The notes under the pieces were generated by a model. The model was not told the DNA's origin and made no database searches. It saw nothing but the letters and a program-made list of their open reading frames with translations. From Variovorax ginsengisoli (GTDB taxonomy: Bacteria > Pseudomonadota > Gammaproteobacteria > Burkholderiales > Burkholderiaceae_C): DNA of 64,000 nucleotides. Positions 58,704-64,000 of the stretch are shown piece by piece. Made by a program: the position numbers and the translations under genes. The DNA lies in assembly GCF_030486595.1 (NCBI RefSeq), contig NZ_JAUJZH010000034.1, positions 1 through 64,000 on the forward strand, written 5' to 3'. The number at the start of each line of letters is the position of its first letter. The first letter of the stretch is position 1.

Positions 58704-58895
58704 ATGAACATCAAAATCTTCAATATCTGCCTGCTCGTGGGCTGGCTGATGGTGCTCGCCGGTGGCGTTGTCATCCACCCAGGCTGGGGGCTGGCCATCG
58801 CCGGCGGCCTGCTGATCGGGCTGACGCTCGCCGCGGCCTACATCGCGGGGTGGGAACGCCCCAAGGCCCCGACTGACAAGGGCGAGAACGTCTGA
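58704..58895 (+). CDS. Small membrane protein between terminase and portal
   Basis: A 63-residue protein with two hydrophobic segments (NICLLVGWLMVLAGGVVI and LAIAGGLLIGLTLAAAYIAG). It is holin-like in topology, but a single small gene away from any endolysin is weak support. Its stop overlaps the portal start. Confidence 0.68.
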   Translation: MNIKIFNICLLVGWLMVLAGGVVIHPGWGLAIAGGLLIGLTLAAAYIAGWERPKAPTDKGENV

Positions 58896-60361
58896 TGTTC
58901 ATCAGTCGCATCAGCGCGGACTCCGGTACCGACCGGTCGCCGGCCGGCCGCTTCTGGTTCGAGCCGATCGGCATGCGCACCAGCTCCGGCGCGCGCGTGA
59001 CGCCGGCATCGTCGATGACGCTACCGGCGGTGATCTCGTGCGTGCGCGTGCTGACGGAGTCGTTCGGGATCATGCCCTTCATGCTGTACCGGCCCAAGGC
59101 GTCGGGCGGTCGCGAGAAGGTGCGCAACCACTGGCTGTATCGCCTCATCGCCAAGCGGCCGAATGCCTTTCAGAGCCCGTACGAGTGGAAATTGATGCTG
59201 CAGGGGCACCTCGCGCTGCGCGGCAACGCCTTCTGCCAGATCACCGCAAACGGCAAGGGCGAGATCACCGACCTGCTGCCGCTGCATCCGGACCGCATGT
59301 CGATTGAGCCGCTCGACAACGGCAGCTACCGCTACGTCTACACCGACCAGAACGGTCGGCCGATCATCTACTCGCGACACCAGATCTGGCACCTCCGCGG
59401 CCTCAGTGACGACGGCATGATGGGCCTCAGCCTGGTGGGCCTCGCGCGGGAGGCAATCGGTGAAGGTCTCGCGATCCAGTCCTATTCGACGCGCTTCTTC
59501 GCGAACGATGCCAAGCCCGGTGGCGGCTGGATCGAGTATCCAGGCTCGTTCGCCACCAACGAGGCGAAGAAGAAGTTCCGCGACAGCTGGCAGGACATGC
59601 AGGGGGGATCGAACCGCGGGAAGGTCGGGGTGCTCGAGCGGGGCATGAAGTTCCACGAGTTGGGCTTGAGCAACAAGGATTCCCAGTTCATCGAGGCGCG
59701 TGCGGACAAGCGCAAGGAGATCTACGCCATCTTCCGCGTTCCGCCGCACAAGGCCATGGACCTGGATCAGGCGACAAACAACAACATCGAGCACCAGGGC
59801 ATCGAGTTCTGGACCGACACGATGCTTCCGTGGGCGACGCTCTGGGAGTCGTCGATCAGCACGTTCCTGCTCGGGGCGGACTCCGACCTGGAACCCGATT
59901 TCGACCATATTCCGATGATCCGCGGCGACGGCAAGTCGCGCGCGGAACGAATCGCGCGGCTGGTGCTTTCCGGAGTCATGCTGCGCAACGAGGGCCGCGA
60001 AGAGGAGGGCCTCGACCCGATCGACGGCCTCGACGAGCCGATGCAGCCTGCCAACATGATGACGCTCGAGCAGGCAGAGAAGCAGCAGCAGCAACCTCCG
60101 CAGCAACAGCCGAAGCAGCCGGCGGCGCCGGCGGACGATGCCGGTGCCCGCGGCGCGGCGCGCATGGCGGCGCTGCTGCGCGGCAACGCCCAGCGCATGG
60201 TCCGCCGCCTGATGGCCGACAAGCCGGTACCGGCGGAGACGCTGGCCGAGGCCATGGCTATCTCGGTCCCCGTGGCAAGCACGTGGCTGGAGCTGAGCCG
60301 CTCCGGCTTCACTGAAGATGAACTGACCGCGTCCCTCGTGGCGCTCGGAGAAAACGCATGA
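58895..60361 (+). CDS. Portal protein (HK97 type)
   Basis: A 488-residue portal. VISCVRVLTESFGIMPFMLY, NHWLYRLIAKRPN and GNAFCQI are conserved segments, and IFRVPPHKAM is the usual late motif. The C-terminal part has a Gln/Pro run (about 405-420). It forms the ring through which DNA passes. It overlaps the protease gene by 4 bp. Confidence 0.95.
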   Translation: MFISRISADSGTDRSPAGRFWFEPIGMRTSSGARVTPASSMTLPAVISCVRVLTESFGIMPFMLYRPKASGGREKVRNHWLYRLIAKRPNAFQSPYEWKLMLQGHLALRGNAFCQITANGKGEITDLLPLHPDRMSIEPLDNGSYRYVYTDQNGRPIIYSRHQIWHLRGLSDDGMMGLSLVGLAREAIGEGLAIQSYSTRFFANDAKPGGGWIEYPGSFATNEAKKKFRDSWQDMQGGSNRGKVGVLERGMKFHELGLSNKDSQFIEARADKRKEIYAIFRVPPHKAMDLDQATNNNIEHQGIEFWTDTMLPWATLWESSISTFLLGADSDLEPDFDHIPMIRGDGKSRAERIARLVLSGVMLRNEGREEEGLDPIDGLDEPMQPANMMTLEQAEKQQQQPPQQQPKQPAAPADDAGARGAARMAALLRGNAQRMVRRLMADKPVPAETLAEAMAISVPVASTWLELSRSGFTEDELTASLVALGENA

Positions 60362-61278
60362 ACTTCCACTTCCTCGACTTCGTCCTGCGCACGCCCTGGG
60401 CCCTGCGCCCGGAAACCATGAACGCCTACGCCGCGGTGCTGACCGCGCGTTACGGCCGCAGGATGGGGCTGGTCGCGCTCGATGACGATCCGAACGGAGG
60501 CCGTCGCACCGAGCCCGTCGCCGCACGCCCGAACGCGCCGGCCCGCGCCGGCTCCATCGCGGTGATCCCAGTGCGCGGCACCATCGTCCAATACGCCGAC
60601 CAGTTGGATATGTGCGAGGGCGGAACCACCACCAGCTCGATCAGCCAGGCGCTGAACAGCGCGCTGGTCGACGAGACCGTCGGCTCCATCCTTCTGCACA
60701 TCCACAGCCCGGGCGGCAGCGTCTATGGCGTGCAGGAGCTGGGCGACGAGATCCGCGCTGCGCGCGCGCAGAAGCCGGTCGTGGCGATCTCCGACAGCCT
60801 GGCGGCGTCGGCCGCCTACTGGATCGGCAGCCAGGCTGGCGAGTTCTATTGCACCCCGGGCGGCGAGGTCGGCTCGATTGGCGTCTGGCAGGCACACCAG
60901 GACGTCTCGAAGATGTTCGCCGACATGGGCGTGAACATCACGCTGATCTCGGCCGGCAAGTTCAAGACCGAAGGCCATCCGTACGGCCCCCTCGACGAGG
61001 AGGCGCAGCGCTTCTTTCAGGCGCGCACCGATGACTACTACGCCGCGTTCACCAACGCCGTGGCCAAGGGCCGCAACGTGCCGATCTCGCAGGTCCGCGA
61101 CGGGATGGGCCAGGGCCGCGTCCTCGGCGCCGACGCTGCGCTCGCCGAAAAGATGATCGACGGCGTGATGCCGCTGGCCGACGTGATCCGCAAAATGCAG
61201 CGCGAAGCGAAGAGCACGCGGCCCGCCGGCCGCTCCGCGCAGGCGAATCGCAACGAGCTCGACCTGCTGTCGCTCTGA
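60358..61278 (+). CDS. S49-family prohead protease
   Basis: A 306-residue serine peptidase of the SppA/ClpP type. The nucleophile Ser lies in SDSLAASAAYWIGSQA, the Lys of the dyad in the later HQDVSKMF...GKFKTEGHPY stretch, and IHSPGGSVYG is the oxyanion segment. Located between portal and capsid, it probably processes the capsid scaffold. Many siphoviruses use this type instead of the HK97 S78 protease. Confidence 0.92.
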   Translation: MNFHFLDFVLRTPWALRPETMNAYAAVLTARYGRRMGLVALDDDPNGGRRTEPVAARPNAPARAGSIAVIPVRGTIVQYADQLDMCEGGTTTSSISQALNSALVDETVGSILLHIHSPGGSVYGVQELGDEIRAARAQKPVVAISDSLAASAAYWIGSQAGEFYCTPGGEVGSIGVWQAHQDVSKMFADMGVNITLISAGKFKTEGHPYGPLDEEAQRFFQARTDDYYAAFTNAVAKGRNVPISQVRDGMGQGRVLGADAALAEKMIDGVMPLADVIRKMQREAKSTRPAGRSAQANRNELDLLSL

Positions 61279-61280
61279 TC

Positions 61281-61490
61281 ATGGCCAAGCTGGAAGTCTC
61301 CGTCGACCTGTTGGTCTCGGCGCTGTTCGAGCGCTCCCAGCCCAACCTGGTCGTGCGCGGCGCGTCGTTCGACGCCGGGCGCAACGTCGTCGAGCTCGAC
61401 ATCGTCGGGCCCGGCGTCCCCGAATGCGAGCGCGTCGTGGCCGAGTGCCACCAGCGCAGCTTCTCTGTGGAGTTCAAGCCGGCGCCCTGA
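61281..61490 (+). CDS. Small protein between protease and capsid
   Basis: A 69-residue beta-rich protein (MAKLEVSVDLLVSALFERSQ). No domain recognised; possibly a head accessory protein. It is followed by four hairpins before the capsid gene. Confidence 0.65.
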   Translation: MAKLEVSVDLLVSALFERSQPNLVVRGASFDAGRNVVELDIVGPGVPECERVVAECHQRSFSVEFKPAP

Positions 61491-61525
61491 CGCCGCACCG
61501 ATCCCGGGCTGGCACGGCCCACCCG

Positions 61526-61549
61526 CTGCCAGATCCGTCGATCTGGCAG
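61526..61549 (+). terminator. Perfect 10-bp hairpin upstream of the capsid gene
   Basis: CTGCCAGATC, loop CGTC, GATCTGGCAG. No T-run follows, so it may be an RNA-processing or attenuation structure rather than a terminator. Confidence 0.6.
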
Positions 61550-61583
61550 TGAGGCCCCATCGGGCCGTTGTGCAACCCCCGTG

Positions 61584-61604
61584 AGCCCGCCCCGTGCGGG
61601 CTTT
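61584..61604 (+). terminator. Terminator-like hairpin upstream of the capsid gene
   Basis: AGCCCGC (61584-61590), loop CCCGT, GCGGGCT (61596-61602), then TTGTC. A second hairpin, GGCCGC/GCGGCC (61614-61631), follows before the capsid ribosome site TTGGAG. Confidence 0.65.
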
Positions 61605-61655
61605 GTCGTTTCTGGCCGCCTTCGAGCGGCCTTTGTCATTTTTGGAGATCCCGAA

Positions 61656-63077
61656 ATGTCCGCAAAACTCCGTGCCCTGCAGGCGAAGAAGGCCGACCTG
61701 GTCGCCGGCGCCCGCAAATTCAACGACGAGACCGACGCGAAGGCCCAGGCCGAGAACCGCGGCTGGACCGACGACGAGACCAAGCAGTACGCTGCCCTTG
61801 TCGACGGCATCACCGCCACGTCGTCCGCGATCGACCGCGAGAACGCGCTCATCGCCCAGGAAGCCGGCTTGGGCGCCGCTGCGCACGCCGCTGGCGGTGC
61901 CGGTGGTCAGGCCGCCCCCCCGGTGGCCGCTGCTGGTTCGCACGTCGTGCTGCCGGCCGGCGCCCGCATCGGCACTGAGCACAACGCCGATGCCGACCCG
62001 CGCCGCGGCTTCCGCTCGCTGGGCGACTTCGCGCAATCCGTCCGTGGTGCCGCGATGGCCTCGCGCACCGGTCAATCCATGGATGCCCGTCTCGCGCCGT
62101 TGATGGGCCCTGGCGGCCCCGTCGCTGCGGCTCCGGGTGCAGGCACCTATGCCAACGAAGGTTCCGGCGCCGATGGCGGCTTCCTCATCCCCGTCGGCTT
62201 CAGCACCACCGTGTGGAACCTGTCGCTGGAAGAGGATGCGCTGCTGCCCATGACCGACAACCTCCCGGTCGAAGGCAACGGCATGTCCCTGCCGAAGGAC
62301 GAGACGACTCCCTGGGGTTCGAACGGCGTGCGTGCGTACTGGCAGAACGAGGCCGGGGCGGCAACTGCCACGAAGCCGGTGTTCGGCCGCACCGAACTGA
62401 AGCTGAAGAAGCTGATGGCACTGGTGCCGGTGTCCGACGAGTTGATGGCTGACGCCAGCGCACTGGGCGCCTACCTGGTGCCCAACATGGCGCGCTCGAT
62501 CCGCTGGAAGACCGACGAGGCGATCCTGTTCGGCGCTGGCAACGGCACACCGCTGGGTGCGTTCTTCGCGCAGTCGCCGGCCTTCGTCACCGTTTCGAAG
62601 GAATCGGCCCAGGCCACCCTGACGCTGAAGCCGGAGAACATCGCCAAGATGGTCTCGCGCCTGCTGCCGGGCTCGTACGGCAAGGCGGTCTGGCTGATGA
62701 ACAACGACGCGCTGCCGTACCTCTGGACGCTGAACACCAACGGCAACCAGCTGTACCTGCCGTACGGCGGTGGCCAGGGCACCTTCCAGGGCAGCCCTTA
62801 CGGCGGCCTGATGGGCCGGCCCGTGATGGTGACGCAGCACGCCAAGAGCTTCACCTCGCTGGGCGACTTGATGCTGGTGGACCTGTCGCAGTACCAGACC
62901 ATCACGAAGTCGAGCGGCATCGAGACGGCGACGTCGATGCACCTGTACTTCGACGCCGACGCGGTCGCCTTCCGCTCGACGTTCCGGGTCGATGGCCAGC
63001 CGAAGATGGCTGCGCCGGTCAATCCCGCCAACGGCAGCAACACGCTGTCGCCCTTCGTGCAACTGGAAGCCCGCTGA
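61656..63077 (+). CDS. Major capsid protein (HK97 fold)
   Basis: A 473-residue Phage_capsid-family protein. The N-terminal about 120 residues (coiled KLRALQAKKADLVAGARKFN start, then an Ala/Gly-rich stretch) are a probable delta/scaffold part removed by the upstream protease. The core starts near GGFLIPVGFSTTVW and contains MALVPVSDELMAD, PLGAFFAQSP and VWLMNNDAL. It is the main shell protein. Confidence 0.95.
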   Translation: MSAKLRALQAKKADLVAGARKFNDETDAKAQAENRGWTDDETKQYAALVDGITATSSAIDRENALIAQEAGLGAAAHAAGGAGGQAAPPVAAAGSHVVLPAGARIGTEHNADADPRRGFRSLGDFAQSVRGAAMASRTGQSMDARLAPLMGPGGPVAAAPGAGTYANEGSGADGGFLIPVGFSTTVWNLSLEEDALLPMTDNLPVEGNGMSLPKDETTPWGSNGVRAYWQNEAGAATATKPVFGRTELKLKKLMALVPVSDELMADASALGAYLVPNMARSIRWKTDEAILFGAGNGTPLGAFFAQSPAFVTVSKESAQATLTLKPENIAKMVSRLLPGSYGKAVWLMNNDALPYLWTLNTNGNQLYLPYGGGQGTFQGSPYGGLMGRPVMVTQHAKSFTSLGDLMLVDLSQYQTITKSSGIETATSMHLYFDADAVAFRSTFRVDGQPKMAAPVNPANGSNTLSPFVQLEAR

Positions 63078-63096
63078 TCTAGCGATTCCAGAGTTC

Positions 63097-63112
63097 CGGC
63101 CCTTCGGGGCCG
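63097..63112 (+). terminator. Hairpin after the capsid gene
   Basis: CGGCCC, tetraloop TTCG, GGGCCG, about 20 nt past the capsid stop. No long T-run follows. Confidence 0.5.
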
Positions 63113-63144
63113 CCTTCGAATTCCCTCTCCTTCAGGAGCCTTCC

Positions 63145-63591
63145 ATGTACCAGTCTCTCAAGTTCTCCGACCGAGCCGGCATCCTCACCACGCTCGATCC
63201 CGCCAGCGTTGCCGCCAGCACGGTGGTCACCTCCTGGGTTCCCGTCGCCAAGTGGCATGCAGTGGCGGCCATCCTGCAGACCGGCGTGCTCGGCGCTTCC
63301 GCGACCGTGGACGCCAAGCTGCGCCAGGCCACCGACAGCAGCGGCACCGGCGCCAAGGACATCACCGGCAAGTCGATCGCGCAGTTGGTCAAGGCCAGCC
63401 ACGACAACAAGCAGGTGGTGATCGAAGCCAAGGCCGAAGACCTGGACACGAACGGCGGCTTCACGCACGTTGCGCTGTCGGTGACGGTGGGCACGGCAGC
63501 TTCGCTCCTGAGCGCCGTGCTGTTCGGCCACAACGCGCGCTTCCTGCCGGGCTCGGACTTCGACGACGCCGACGTCGTCCAGATCGTCTGA
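63145..63591 (+). CDS. Head-associated protein after the capsid gene
   Basis: A 148-residue protein (MYQSLKFSDRAGILTTLDPA) with a Ser/Thr/Ala-rich beta pattern. The position directly after the capsid gene and its own ribosome site (CAGGAG) suggest a head decoration or structural protein. Identity inferred. Confidence 0.7.
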   Translation: MYQSLKFSDRAGILTTLDPASVAASTVVTSWVPVAKWHAVAAILQTGVLGASATVDAKLRQATDSSGTGAKDITGKSIAQLVKASHDNKQVVIEAKAEDLDTNGGFTHVALSVTVGTAASLLSAVLFGHNARFLPGSDFDDADVVQIV

Positions 63592-63607
63592 TCGCAACCC
63601 CTGAAGT

Positions 63608-63634
63608 CCCCCGGCCTCGTCGCCGGGGGCTTTC
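63608..63634 (+). terminator. Terminator-like hairpin
   Basis: CCCCCGGC (63608-63615) pairs with GCCGGGGG (63622-63629), followed by CTTTC. Confidence 0.65.
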
Positions 63635-63650
63635 TGTTCCTGGAGATCCT

Positions 63651-63932
63651 ATGAAGCGAATCCTGTTCACCTCCGCCTGGTTCGAGACGGACCATACCGG
63701 CACCAGCCACGCCCGCTTCGAAGCCGGCAAGGACTATCCGGCCGACGACGCCGAAGCCAAGCGCTGTGTCGCGCGCGGCATCGCCGAAGAGGTCGACGTC
63801 GCCGATGAACCGGCCGCGGCCCCGAATGTGACCACCGACGCGCCGGCAACCGAAGCCGCCGAGCCGGCAGCCGAAGCCCCCGCCGCCGAACCTGCGCCCG
63901 CGCCGGCCCCGGCCACCCGAGCCAAGAAGTAA
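63651..63932 (+). CDS. Small head protein with Ala/Pro/Glu-rich tail
   Basis: A 93-residue protein. A short folded N-terminal part (MKRILFTSAWFETDHTGTSH) is followed by an Ala/Pro/Glu tail of about 40 residues. Similar proteins lie between capsid and head-tail connector genes in phages. GGAG precedes the ATG. Confidence 0.68.
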   Translation: MKRILFTSAWFETDHTGTSHARFEAGKDYPADDAEAKRCVARGIAEEVDVADEPAAAPNVTTDAPATEAAEPAAEAPAAEPAPAPAPATRAKK

Positions 63933-63947
63933 GTCGGAGCGCCGCCC

Positions 63948-64000
63948 GTGCTGATCCAGACCACGCCGCCGAGCATCGAGCCGGTATCGATCGCAGAGGT
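63948..64000 (+). CDS. Head-tail connector protein, 5' end only
   Basis: GTG at 63948 opens MLIQTTPPSIEPVSIAEV, the typical start of gp6-like head-tail connector proteins, and runs off the window end. Only about 17 codons are visible. Confidence 0.6.
   Translation, partial: MLIQTTPPSIEPVSIAE

Noticed and set aside
58704..58895. Calling the two-segment membrane protein a holin
   Set aside because: No endolysin or spanin gene is near and it sits between terminase and portal.

Overview
The window is GC-rich chromosomal DNA from a betaproteobacterium, most likely Burkholderiales and probably the Comamonadaceae (Variovorax-like). I infer this from codon usage, the proteins and the gene order folC-SPOR-cvpA-purF-metZ-gltX; the genus is not certain. 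It has two parts. Positions 1 to about 22,700 are host core genome. From the 3' end of a tRNA-Asp gene (22,625-22,701) to the window end lies an integrated temperate phage whose right end is outside the window.

Host part. Positions 1-845 hold no convincing gene. A tRNA-Thr(CGT) follows with its own promoter and terminator, then a minus-strand cluster: an alpha/beta hydrolase, prfB (with its programmed +1 frameshift), a HAD phosphatase, pepN and fbp. Next come an aldo/keto reductase, a tandemly duplicated terminator, a YbaK-type deacylase, plsY, a RidA protein, a retropepsin-like protease, yajQ, murB, argG, ppnP, a secreted low-complexity protein and an ArsC-like protein. The plus-strand block folC, SPOR protein, cvpA, purF, metZ, gltX ends in a tRNA-Ala/Glu/Asp operon.

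Phage part, left arm (minus strand, 38.1 kb down to 22.7 kb). Leftward transcription probably starts at a promoter near 38,150-38,180 that carries operator-like ACTAGT sites. It runs through a long chain of overlapping genes: small proteins, a candidate annealing protein, a large YqaJ-type exonuclease, a homing HNH enzyme, a KTSC protein, a C5-cytosine methyltransferase, a DndC-like PP-loop protein, a second but broken methyltransferase carrying a nested HNH gene, a DUF4224 protein, the integrase and a last HNH gene beside the tRNA. Five small plus-strand genes are set into this leftward operon. Three of them start 26-29 bp from a minus-strand start codon across a repeated spacer, which looks like cassette insertion.

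Immunity region (38.2-40.3 kb). A LexA/CI-type repressor is followed, in an apparent operon, by a lipoprotein, an 86-residue protein and a membrane-anchored coiled-coil protein, then a terminator. This resembles lambda cI-rexAB in layout and is the best candidate here for an undescribed exclusion or conversion system. A Cro-like gene diverges from it.

Right arm (plus strand, 40 kb onward). The order is a CII-like regulator, a replication initiator with iteron-like repeats, DnaB helicase, a RuvC-like resolvase, NinB-like and DUF1364 recombination proteins, a chain of small proteins and a zinc-binding candidate late antiterminator. A low-GC moron, a strong promoter and a series of terminator hairpins (a lambda pR'-tR' layout) follow. 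Then come virion genes, including a LamG protein with 18 repeats of about 18 residues, and the HK97-type packaging and head genes: HNH, small and large terminase, portal, S49 protease, capsid and the start of the head-tail connector. Lysis and most tail genes are not in the window.
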